Positions 1 to 6,599 of a stretch of 23,229 nucleotides of DNA are shown in pieces; within the stretch, counting starts at the first letter, position 1, and the number at the start of each line of letters is the position of its first letter. The stretch is from CAISDA01 sp050258555. GTDB taxonomy: Bacteria > Bacteroidota > Ignavibacteria > UBA10030 > UBA8401. Position numbers and translations under genes: made by a program. The notes under the pieces are model-generated. The model searched no databases, was not told the origin of the DNA, and worked only from the letters and a program-made list of their open reading frames with translations. The stretch lies in assembly GCA_050258555.1 (NCBI GenBank), contig JBLMZA010000019.1, positions 1 to 23,229 of the forward strand. The letters are read 5' to 3'.

Positions 1-795
1 GTCGCGAATTTCAACATGCTTTCGGTCACATACGACAAGCTGCGCTTTCTTCAGCTTGCCGCAAGCCGCATCGCCGGGCTGGCAAAGCCGCCCGAAGGCG
101 CCCGCGTGCTCGATGCGGCCACCGGCACCGGCGAAGTCGTCGTTGCCGTGGGACGCATGGTCGGCATGACCGGATCGGTCGTCGGCATCGACATCGCCGG
201 CGATATGATCGCCCGCGCGCGCGAAAAAGTGGAGAAGCTGTCACTTCACAATATCGAGCTCTACGAAGGAGACGCCGAACATCTCGATTTTCCCGACCAG
301 CGGTTCGACTGCGTGATCTGCGCCTCCGGCCTGTTCTTCTTTTCCGATATGACCGCGGCGCTGAAGGAATTCAAGCGCGTGCTTGTGCCCGGCGGCATGG
401 TCGCGTTCTCCAGCTTCGGCGACACATTTCTCCAGCCGCTGCGGTCAATGTGGGAAGCCCGACTCCGGCATTACGGACTCATGCCCGCATGGCTGCCGAC
501 GCATCGGATTTCGAACGAGGAGAAATGTGCAGCGGTGCTCGACGATGCCGGCTTCACACAGATCGATGTGAAGACCGAACAGCTCGGATACTATATGCGG
601 TCCGCCGAAGAGCGCTGGGAAGACATCGCAGCCGGACTGGAAGGCAAGCCCTTGCAGGAACTCGATCCCGCCCACAGGGAGCAGATCAGGCAGGAGCACA
701 TCGACGAACTCGCGGCGCTCGCGACCGATCTCGGCATCTGGGTGGACGTTCCCGCCATCTTCGCGTTCGGCAGGCGTCCCGCCGCCGCGCTCTGA
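1..795 (+). CDS. Class I SAM-dependent methyltransferase (5' end probably outside window)
   Basis: Predicted S-adenosylmethionine methyltransferase of the UbiE/Methyltransf_11 type; substrate unknown. The SAM-binding motif I reads VLDAATGTGE, followed by the acidic end of strand 2 (GIDIA), then GDAEHLDFPDQRFDCVICASGLFFF for motifs II/III and an RVLVPGG post-III motif. An ATG lies at 16, but the frame is open to base 1 and the YD..RF element that usually precedes motif I begins only a few residues after that ATG. Relatives normally carry extra residues before it, so the true start is probably upstream and the gene is cut by the window edge. The C-terminal third (about residues 150-259 from the ATG at 16) is variable and suggests a substrate-specific region. 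The next gene lies 59 bases downstream on the same strand. The family assignment is firm; the reaction cannot be named. Confidence 0.85.
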   Translation, partial: VANFNMLSVTYDKLRFLQLAASRIAGLAKPPEGARVLDAATGTGEVVVAVGRMVGMTGSVVGIDIAGDMIARAREKVEKLSLHNIELYEGDAEHLDFPDQRFDCVICASGLFFFSDMTAALKEFKRVLVPGGMVAFSSFGDTFLQPLRSMWEARLRHYGLMPAWLPTHRISNEEKCAAVLDDAGFTQIDVKTEQLGYYMRSAEERWEDIAAGLEGKPLQELDPAHREQIRQEHIDELAALATDLGIWVDVPAIFAFGRRPAAAL

Positions 796-854
796 AATGC
801 AGCGCATACGCACACATCTCATCGCACATCATTCACTTGTTTACGGCAGGCACC

Positions 855-1385
855 ATGACCACGATCGTCTACATCGCAACGAGCATCGACGGATACATCG
901 CGCAGAAGGACGGAGGCATCGACTGGCTGATCAACCTTCCGAATCCCGGCGGCAGCGACTACGGGTATGCGGAATTTTTCGGCCGCCTCGATGCGGTGCT
1001 GATGGGGAGGAAGACGTTCGAAGCCGTGGCGGCGTTTCCGCTCTGGCCCTATTCGAAGCCGGTCTATGTGCTCAGCACGTCGCTGAAGGAGGTTCCGAAG
1101 GAACTGTCGGGAAAGGCGCAGCTGGTGCGCGGAGGAGTACGGGAAATCCTGGATGAGCTTTCGGCGAAAGGCATCGGGACGCTCTACGTGGACGGGGGAA
1201 AGACGATACAGAGTTTTTTGAAAGAAGATCTCATCGACGAAATGATCATCTCGCGCATCCCGATCGTGCTCGGCGACGGAATCCCGCTGTTTGCCGCCAT
1301 GCCGCGTGAACTGGCCTTCGAGCATGTGAAGACCGACGTCTACAACAACATCGTCGTGAAGAGCTCCTATGTGAGAAAGCGCTGA
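855..1385 (+). CDS. Dihydrofolate reductase family protein (RibD C-terminal-like)
   Basis: A 176-residue protein of the RibD_C/DHFR-like reductase family, expected to bind NADPH. Visible family marks are the N-terminal strand and loop IATSIDGYIA, the DAVLMGRKTFE motif, the YVLSTS strand, LYVDGGKTIQSFL (the GG cofactor-binding turn) and IPIVLGDGIPLF. These match the small stand-alone YyaP/YwjB-type proteins, not true folate-pathway DHFR or the riboflavin enzyme RibD, because no deaminase domain is present. The ATG at 855 was chosen because it starts directly at the first beta strand; upstream in-frame codons read through the previous gene. The Shine-Dalgarno signal is weak (GGCAGG). The physiological substrate cannot be told from sequence. 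Confidence 0.85.
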   Translation: MTTIVYIATSIDGYIAQKDGGIDWLINLPNPGGSDYGYAEFFGRLDAVLMGRKTFEAVAAFPLWPYSKPVYVLSTSLKEVPKELSGKAQLVRGGVREILDELSAKGIGTLYVDGGKTIQSFLKEDLIDEMIISRIPIVLGDGIPLFAAMPRELAFEHVKTDVYNNIVVKSSYVRKR

Positions 1386-1416
1386 GGCACACGGCGCCCG
1401 CATCCGCTTTTTTCGC

Positions 1417-1445
1417 TTGACAAAGTCCTGGGAACGGTGTAAATT
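1417..1445 (+). promoter_or_regulatory. Candidate sigma70-type promoter of lexA
   Basis: TTGACA at 1417-1422 (a perfect -35) and TAAATT at 1440-1445 (-10) are separated by 17 bases, and the lexA start codon follows 42 bases later. The -10 element overlaps the first operator-like half-site, so a bound repressor would block RNA polymerase. Supported by sequence match only. Confidence 0.6.
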
Positions 1446-1487
1446 AAGACACGGTAAAAATAATTACACCATCAAAGGACTTTTACC
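1436..1487. promoter_or_regulatory. Candidate LexA operator region (three tandem 18-bp dyads)
   Basis: The middle site, 1453-1470 (GGTAAAAATAATTACACC), fits a dyad GGTnnAA-N4-TTnnACC. Offset by 17 bases on each side are half-conserved copies: 1436-1453 keeps the left arm GGTGTAA, and 1470-1487 keeps the right arm TTTTACC. The result is two interleaved exact 7-bp inverted repeats, GGTGTAA/TTACACC and GGTAAAA/TTTTACC, each with a 21-base spacer. The sites overlap the -10 box and reach the lexA start codon, which is where an autoregulatory operator would lie. That LexA is the binding protein is inferred. The motif is neither the E. coli CTG-N10-CAG nor the Gram-positive GAAC-N4-GTTC box. Confidence 0.45.
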
Positions 1488-2135
1488 ATGGCAGCAGATC
1501 TCACCAAACGCCAGCAGAAAGTGTACGACTTCGTCGCGCGCTTTCTCGAGCAGAACGGCTTCCCGCCCACACTCACCGAAATTTCCGAACGGATGGATAT
1601 ACAGCCCAGCGCCGCGCGCGCGCATCTCCTGCTGATGCAGAAGAAGCACGTGCTGCGCTACGTGCCGCATACATCGCGCGGCATCGAGCTGCTGAACACG
1701 AAGCCGAAGGCTTCAGGCATTCCCATCTACGGCAGCGCGCCGGCCGGACATCCGTTCCTGTCGCAGGAGAACATGGTCGACACGTTCGAAGTCCGCAAAT
1801 ACATCTCGGCCTCGGACGAGGTCTTCGGCATTTACGTGAGCGGCGACAGCATGAAAGACGCGCAGCTCCATACGGGCGACCTGCTCTTTGTCGATCCGAA
1901 GCGCCACCCGCGCGACGGCGAGATCGTCGTGGCCGCGGTCGAGGGCGAGCCGACCATCAAACGCTACTACAAGGACGCCGATGCGATCCGGCTCCAGCCC
2001 GAAAACAAGAAATACAAACCGATCATCGTCAGCAAAAGCGACGAGAACTTCCGCATCATGGGCGTGGTCATGGGAATGATCCGCGCGCTCGACAAGCGGA
2101 AGATCGATGCGTTGACCGGAGCCGCGGTTTCCTGA
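1488..2135 (+). CDS. lexA: LexA-type SOS repressor / S24 self-cleaving protease
   Basis: Transcriptional repressor that cleaves itself when stimulated by a RecA filament. Residues 1-70 form the LexA winged helix (LTKRQQKVYDFV, then FPPTLTEISERM with a recognition helix QPSAARAHLLLMQKK). Residues 78-205 are the S24 protease domain. The scissile Ala86-Gly87 lies in GSAPAGHPF, the nucleophile is Ser121 in SGDSMKD, and the general base is Lys158 in EPTIKRY, so all cleavage residues are present. Length (215 aa) is normal for LexA. The start at 1488 has AAAGGA eight bases upstream. A strong promoter with interleaved dyads precedes it. It is followed after 120 bases by the RecA-like/small protein/polymerase set, which suggests it controls that cassette. 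Whether it is the cell's only LexA or a cassette-specific copy cannot be judged here. Confidence 0.92.
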   Translation: MAADLTKRQQKVYDFVARFLEQNGFPPTLTEISERMDIQPSAARAHLLLMQKKHVLRYVPHTSRGIELLNTKPKASGIPIYGSAPAGHPFLSQENMVDTFEVRKYISASDEVFGIYVSGDSMKDAQLHTGDLLFVDPKRHPRDGEIVVAAVEGEPTIKRYYKDADAIRLQPENKKYKPIIVSKSDENFRIMGVVMGMIRALDKRKIDALTGAAVS

Positions 2136-2156
2136 AAATCGCTGTTCCGGAATGAC

Positions 2157-2175
2157 ATGTGATTTGCGTTCACAT
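2157..2175. promoter_or_regulatory. 19-bp palindrome ahead of the RecA-like gene
   Basis: ATGTGA-N7-TCACAT is an exact 6-bp inverted repeat. A third half-site, TGTGA, follows at 2185-2189. It sits in the 120-base gap between lexA and the RecA-like gene, about 80 bases before that gene's start. It could be an operator. The arms resemble CRP/FNR half-sites, but the spacer is 7 bases, not 6, and it does not match the dyad in front of lexA. Confidence 0.35.
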
Positions 2176-2255
2176 CGGGCACACTGTGACCCGGACCGCC
2201 GGAGTATGCGCGTGCGCGCGCTTCGGCGACAACAGATTGAATCAGTGAAATTCAG

Positions 2256-2957
2256 ATGAATGCACTTGTTCCCGCATACAAGGTCGTGCAGCGGCATTTC
2301 TCCGCTCCGCCCGGAAAGATCGGACTGCTCTACGGCGAGCGCAGCGTCTACGCCACAGGCACGCTTGTCGCCAGCGAAGTGATCCGCCGGTGCGGCGCCG
2401 TCGTCTTCGTGGACGGCGCCAACCGCGTCGACCCGTACTATCTTGCGCGCCTTGCCCGCTACCGCTCGCTCAACCCGGCCGAGTTCCTCGAACGGGCATT
2501 CGTCTCCCGCGCCTTCACCTGCTATCAGCTCGATGTCGCCATCACCGACGGCCTCGTCGAGATGCTGCACGCCGTCAATGCCGCGTCGCTGATCGTCTAC
2601 GGTCCCATGGATCTGATGGACGACGATCAGGCGCCGCTCTGCGACGTCTACGACATCTGGGCGCGCATCCGGCGCACGCTCGAACAGCTGAAGAGCGAGA
2701 ACATCTCGACGCTGCTCGTGTCGAAGGTGCCGCACTTCCAGATCAGGGAGCGCGAAAAACTTTTTCCAATGCTGAAGACAATGTCCGATGTCGTCTACCG
2801 GCTCGACAGCGTCGGCGGATACCAGCGTATTACACTTGAAGGAGGAACCAATGGGACGAACGGTGGGAACCGCAACATACCTGATACAGCAGGAAGAACA
2901 AAGCTGGTCAAACTTCCGGAAGGCGCTCAGAAAAGAGGATCAAGATTTTCTCGATGA
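2256..2957 (+). CDS. RecA-like protein with degenerate P-loop (ImuA-like role proposed)
   Basis: A 233-residue protein that keeps the outline of the RecA/Rad51 core but not the ATP site. IGLLYGERSVYATGT at residues 22-36 is where RecA has its Walker A loop, yet no GK[TS] is present. VVFVDGANRVDPYYLARLA (49-67) matches the RecA strand and helix around FIDAE.ALDP.YA..LG, and ASLIVYGPMDL (110-120) is the Walker B strand without its usual Asp. STLLVSKV (151-158) matches the next core strand. It is therefore probably a non-hydrolysing structural or partner protein, comparable in logic to ImuA/SulA-like proteins of mutasome operons. The last ~37 residues, rich in G, N and T, overlap the next gene by 107 bases, which is unusual. 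No clear Shine-Dalgarno precedes the start. The RecA relationship is by eye and moderate. Confidence 0.65.
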   Translation: MNALVPAYKVVQRHFSAPPGKIGLLYGERSVYATGTLVASEVIRRCGAVVFVDGANRVDPYYLARLARYRSLNPAEFLERAFVSRAFTCYQLDVAITDGLVEMLHAVNAASLIVYGPMDLMDDDQAPLCDVYDIWARIRRTLEQLKSENISTLLVSKVPHFQIREREKLFPMLKTMSDVVYRLDSVGGYQRITLEGGTNGTNGGNRNIPDTAGRTKLVKLPEGAQKRGSRFSR

Positions 2958-3123
2958 GCTCTTCCGCTATGCGAAGCTGCAGCTGCCGGCCATTTCGTTC
3001 GAGGCCCGCCCGATCGTGTTCGAAAGCGTGCTGCTGTCGATGCTCGTGGCCCAGCAAAAAAAAATCGCGCGGCTCGAGCAGCTGCTGCAGGAAAAAAAGA
3101 TCCTGACGGAACACCGGCCATGA
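2851..3123 (+). CDS. Small helical protein between RecA-like and family B polymerase genes
   Basis: A 90-residue protein of unrecognised family. It has no signal peptide or membrane segment. From about residue 17 it looks entirely helical: SWSNFRKALRKEDQDFLDELFRYA, then FEARPIVFESVLLSMLVAQQ, then a short coiled-coil heptad stretch KKIARLEQLLQEKK at the C-terminus. The start at 2851 is supported by GGAGGA at 2841-2846, the best ribosome site in this operon. Its stop overlaps the polymerase start as ATGA (3120-3123), so the two are probably translationally coupled. The strict genetic linkage suggests an accessory subunit or adaptor of the polymerase, which is inference. A frame opening at 2788 would add 21 residues but lacks a ribosome site. 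Confidence 0.75.
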   Translation: MGRTVGTATYLIQQEEQSWSNFRKALRKEDQDFLDELFRYAKLQLPAISFEARPIVFESVLLSMLVAQQKKIARLEQLLQEKKILTEHRP

Positions 3124-5408
3124 TCGTTTCGGGCTGGCTCTTCGACGCCTATCCCACATCGTCGGGCATGAGCATCTGGCTCATCGACGGCGACGGGCGC
3201 GCGCACCATGTGCGTTATCGCTTTGCGCCCTCGTTCTATGCGGTACTCACCGGGCGCGAGGAGGAAACGCTCCGCCGCGCGCTTGAAAAATATCCGTGCC
3301 GCATCCTTCCCGAAAAGGTGCGGAAGAAGGAGCTGTACTCCGGCGCCGAGATCGCGCTCACCGAACTCCAGGTGTCGGATCCCCTCAAATTCCAGTCGGT
3401 GGTGCATGCCGCCGCGCGCTGCACGAAATTCTATCAGCTCTACAACGCCGATGTGAAGACGGCGCAGATGTTCTTCTATACGACGCAGCTCTTTCCGCTT
3501 GCCTACGGCGATTATACGATCGACGACGGCGAGCTCACGGCGTGGGAGCTCTACGACACATTCGACGCCGACCGCTACACCGTGCCCGACTTTTCGGTCA
3601 TGACGCTCAAGCCGTCCATGACGCTTCTGGCGCCGAAGTATCAGCGCTCGCTCGAGCTCACGATCACCGTCGAGGACCGCTTGGTGACGGTCGTGCAGGA
3701 TTCGCCCGTCGAGCTTCTGGAGCGCGTGAACGATTATCTGGACCGCTACGATCCCGACATCATTCTCACCGAGTACGGCGATGCGGCGCTCATGCCCATG
3801 CTCTGCGCGCTGGCCAAGGAGTTCCGCTATCCGCTGCATCTGAACCGCGACCGCTCGATGGGGCTGACCGCCGCCAAGGCGCTCTCGTATTTCAGCTACG
3901 GACAGATCAAGCACCGCGAAGGCATCGTTGCGCTTTCCGGCCGCTGGCACCTGGACCGCGAGAACTCGTTCATCATGGGGGAGGGCGACATGGAAGGCCT
4001 CTTTGAGCTTTCGCGCCTGTCGCAGATCGGCGTGCAGCAGCAGGCCCGCACCAGCATCGGCTCGGCGCTCTCCTCGATGCAGCTGTCGTGGGCATACCGC
4101 AACAACGTGCTCATCCCGTACAAGCGGCCGCTCAAGGAGGCCTTTAAAAGCTTCGCCACGCTCCTGAAATCGGACCGCGGCGGACTCCATTTCATGCCGC
4201 GCATCGGATTCCATGAACAGGTGGCCGAGCTCGATTTCGCCTCGATGTATCCTTCGCTCATGCACAATCACAACATCTCGCCCGAGACCATCGACTGCCT
4301 CTGCTGCCCCGATTCGACGCACCGCGTGCCCGAGCTCGGATACCGGCTGTGCGAAAAGCGCACGGGGCTTGTGCCCGACACGCTCCGCCCCATACTCAAG
4401 AAGCGCGCCCAGTACAAGCTCATGAAGAAGAATGCGCCGACCGAGGAGCTGCGACGCAAATACGACCGCATACAAAGCGCGCTCAAGTGGATTCTCGTGA
4501 CGTGCTTCGGATATCTCGGATTCAAAAAATCGCGCATGGGACGCATCGAGGCGCACGAGGCGGTGAACGCGTATTCGCGCGAGAGCATCCTCACGGCCAA
4601 GGCAATCGCCGAGGCGAACGGCTTCGAACTCATCCATGCCATCATCGACTGCGTGTGGCTGAAGAAGGAGGGGGCAACGCACGACGATTATGAACGGCTT
4701 GCCATGGAGATCGAACGCGCCGTGGGCGTGAAGATCTCGCTCGAAGGAATCTACAACTGGATTCTTTTCCCGGCTTCGAAGATGGATGAGGAGATTCCGA
4801 CGGCCACGCGCTATGTGGGCACATACGACACGGGAGAGATGAAGATCCGCGGCATCGAGGTGCGGCGGCGCGACACATGCAAATATGTGAAGCATGCGCA
4901 GCAGGCGATGCTCGATGTGTTCAGGCAGGCGCGCACGATCAGGGAATTCGAATATCTCGTTCCCGAGGCGCTCGATGCGGTCAAGCCGTTCATCGACGCG
5001 CTCTATCGCGGCACGGCATCGCCCTACGACCTGATCATCCGCCGTCACATCTCGAAAGACCCGTTCGAATACGAGAACCGCAGCATCAATGCGATCGTCT
5101 CGCAGACGCTTGTTGAGGCGGGCGTGAAGCTCTCGCCCGGCGAATCGATCGAATACATCATCACCGACGCGACGGGGAAGCGCGATCCGCGCAAGGCCTC
5201 GCCCCTGGCGCTCTATGCGCTCGACGACGGATATGACGCCGACAAGTACGCCGATTTCGTCATCGAGTCGGTGGAAACGATGCTCGAGCCGCTGGGCTAT
5301 ACGAAGGAGAAGATCAGGATGATGTGGGGACTCGTCAAGCAGAAGAAATCCGTCCGGAAGTCCGCCGCCGCCGGGCCGCCGTCGCAGCTTTCGCTTTTCG
5401 GCGCATGA
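3120..5408 (+). CDS. Family B DNA polymerase, exonuclease-deficient, predicted translesion type
   Basis: A 762-residue polymerase. Motif A is ELDFASMYPSL with catalytic Asp372. Motif B is LKWILVTCFGYLGF with Lys456 but Thr-Cys in place of the usual Asn-Ser. Motif C is HAIIDCVWLKK, where Asp510 aligns with the second, essential Asp of YGDTDS and the first is Ile. In the exonuclease domain, Exo I (D-I-E) aligns with LKPSM; Exo II aligns as DPDIILTEYGDAALMPML with Asn and Asp replaced by Tyr and Leu; no YxxxD Exo III is visible. Proofreading is therefore predicted absent. The C-terminus PSQLSLFGA holds a QLSLF beta-clamp-binding peptide at 756-760, as in E. coli Pol II. These traits recall the archaeal/bacterial PolB2 (Dpo2) group, an assignment made from memory. 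The start overlaps the preceding stop (ATGA). It is the last gene of the LexA-linked cassette. Confidence 0.88.
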   Translation: MIVSGWLFDAYPTSSGMSIWLIDGDGRAHHVRYRFAPSFYAVLTGREEETLRRALEKYPCRILPEKVRKKELYSGAEIALTELQVSDPLKFQSVVHAAARCTKFYQLYNADVKTAQMFFYTTQLFPLAYGDYTIDDGELTAWELYDTFDADRYTVPDFSVMTLKPSMTLLAPKYQRSLELTITVEDRLVTVVQDSPVELLERVNDYLDRYDPDIILTEYGDAALMPMLCALAKEFRYPLHLNRDRSMGLTAAKALSYFSYGQIKHREGIVALSGRWHLDRENSFIMGEGDMEGLFELSRLSQIGVQQQARTSIGSALSSMQLSWAYRNNVLIPYKRPLKEAFKSFATLLKSDRGGLHFMPRIGFHEQVAELDFASMYPSLMHNHNISPETIDCLCCPDSTHRVPELGYRLCEKRTGLVPDTLRPILKKRAQYKLMKKNAPTEELRRKYDRIQSALKWILVTCFGYLGFKKSRMGRIEAHEAVNAYSRESILTAKAIAEANGFELIHAIIDCVWLKKEGATHDDYERLAMEIERAVGVKISLEGIYNWILFPASKMDEEIPTATRYVGTYDTGEMKIRGIEVRRRDTCKYVKHAQQAMLDVFRQARTIREFEYLVPEALDAVKPFIDALYRGTASPYDLIIRRHISKDPFEYENRSINAIVSQTLVEAGVKLSPGESIEYIITDATGKRDPRKASPLALYALDDGYDADKYADFVIESVETMLEPLGYTKEKIRMMWGLVKQKKSVRKSAAAGPPSQLSLFGA

Positions 5409-5412
5409 GCGC

Positions 5413-5441
5413 TTGTTTTCCCGCCGTTCCGATTGTATATT
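5413..5441 (+). promoter_or_regulatory. Candidate sigma70-type promoter of the DUF3667 gene
   Basis: TTGTTT at 5413-5418 and TATATT at 5436-5441 are separated by 17 bases, 40 bases before the start codon. This indicates that the DUF3667 gene is transcribed separately from the polymerase cassette. Confidence 0.5.
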
Positions 5442-5480
5442 ATCCGCGAAAAAAATTTTCCCATCATATGAATATCCGGT

Positions 5481-6425
5481 ATGGCCGAACACATCAGGAA
5501 GTCTCCGAAGTGCCTCAACTGTGATCATCCCTTGAACGACGCCGACGTCTATTGTCCCCAGTGCGGTCAGGAAAATCATGATCTCCATGTTCCCATGAAG
5601 CATCTGCTGCTCGAGCTCGTCGAGGGCGTGCTACATTTCGATGCGAAATTCTTTCAGACAGCCAGGCTGCTGCTCTTCCGTCCCGGCGCGCTCACCGCGG
5701 AATACAACGCCGGCAGGCGGACGAAGTTCGTTCCGCCGGTGCGCATGTATATCTTCATCAGCTTCATTTTCTTCCTTCTGCTTTCCATGCATTACGGAAA
5801 GCATGAGGCCGCCTCTGAAACGCAGGAAAAGAAAACGGCACGCAAAGACAGCGTGAAGGCGTACGTCGGCAAAGTGCTCCGCGAGCAGCAGCTGCCGCGC
5901 GGCATGGCCGACTCGCTCAATACGATCATCACGGCGGAGAAGCCCGAAGTGGAGTTCACGCTCAAAACATCCGATTCGACCGAGTCGCCGGTCGGCGGCT
6001 ACATCAACGAACGCATGAAGACGTTGGGAGCGGACAACTTCCACGGCTTCAAGGCGATGATGATCAAGGCGATGTCATACATGATGTTCCTGCTCATGCC
6101 ATTTGCGGCATTCCTCTTTTCGATCACATTCAGGAACCCGGCGCGGTTCTATATCGATCATCTGGTCTTCTCGGTCCACATCCATTGCTTCATGTTCCTG
6201 CTGCTGTCGGTCTATTTCCTCATTGCGCGCTTTATCGAGCTCGATGTGATCGCCATGACCGTGCCGGTCGTTCTCGCCGCGTATGTCATCCGTGCGATGA
6301 AGCATGTGTACAAGGAAAGCATGGGCAGCACGATCGTCAAGTCGATGCTTGTTGCGGGCGCCTACAGCGTCGTGCTTCTCATCGCCTTCGTCGGCGCGGT
6401 GCTCATCAGTGTCGTAATCGCCTGA
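5481..6425 (+). CDS. DUF3667-type zinc-ribbon membrane protein
   Basis: A 314-residue integral membrane protein matching the DUF3667 pattern common in Bacteroidota. The N-terminus holds a zinc ribbon with two CxxC knuckles (CLNCDH, CPQCGQ). The family signature follows: KHLLLELVEGVLHFDAKFFQTARLLLFRPG and EYNAGRRTKFVPPVRMYIFISF, the latter entering the first membrane segment (about residues 88-104). A soluble charged stretch of about 90 residues (105-195) is followed by three or four more hydrophobic segments to the C-terminus. Function is unknown for the whole family. The start at 5481 was chosen because it directly precedes the zinc ribbon; there is no strong ribosome site. A candidate promoter lies just upstream. 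Confidence 0.82.
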   Translation: MAEHIRKSPKCLNCDHPLNDADVYCPQCGQENHDLHVPMKHLLLELVEGVLHFDAKFFQTARLLLFRPGALTAEYNAGRRTKFVPPVRMYIFISFIFFLLLSMHYGKHEAASETQEKKTARKDSVKAYVGKVLREQQLPRGMADSLNTIITAEKPEVEFTLKTSDSTESPVGGYINERMKTLGADNFHGFKAMMIKAMSYMMFLLMPFAAFLFSITFRNPARFYIDHLVFSVHIHCFMFLLLSVYFLIARFIELDVIAMTVPVVLAAYVIRAMKHVYKESMGSTIVKSMLVAGAYSVVLLIAFVGAVLISVVIA

Positions 6426-6599
6426 AGCCGTTTCGCGCCGGTTCCATCCGTGAAATATCGTGTTCAAAAGCGCGTGTTGCAGGCTAACTTGTCTTCTTAT
6501 CTGTGAAAAAAGCTGGAGACGGGGAAGCCTGCTTGACTTGGTGGGGGAGAATTTCCGAAATTCATTTGCTAAACTTGTTCCCTCTTATTAAACAATCGG

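Noticed and set aside
450..854. Upstream extension of the reductase gene frame into the methyltransferase gene
   Set aside because: The extension lies in another frame of a real gene and has an Arg-rich shadow composition. The family N-terminus begins at 855.
2157..2175. Reading the palindrome as a CRP/FNR binding site
   Set aside because: The TGTGA and TCACA arms are 7 bases apart, whereas a CRP site needs 6, and the sequence lacks the FNR TTGAT core. It is kept only as an unassigned dyad.
2967..5603. An 878-codon open frame on the minus strand opposite the polymerase gene
   Set aside because: It is a shadow frame caused by GC-rich codon usage of the polymerase. It is very rich in Arg, His, Glu and Leu, shows no recognisable domain, and crosses the boundaries of three genes on the plus strand.
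6426..6599. A cobalamin riboswitch before the MtaA-like gene
   Set aside because: I looked for the B12-box and the conserved pseudoknot elements expected for a corrinoid-related gene and did not find them.
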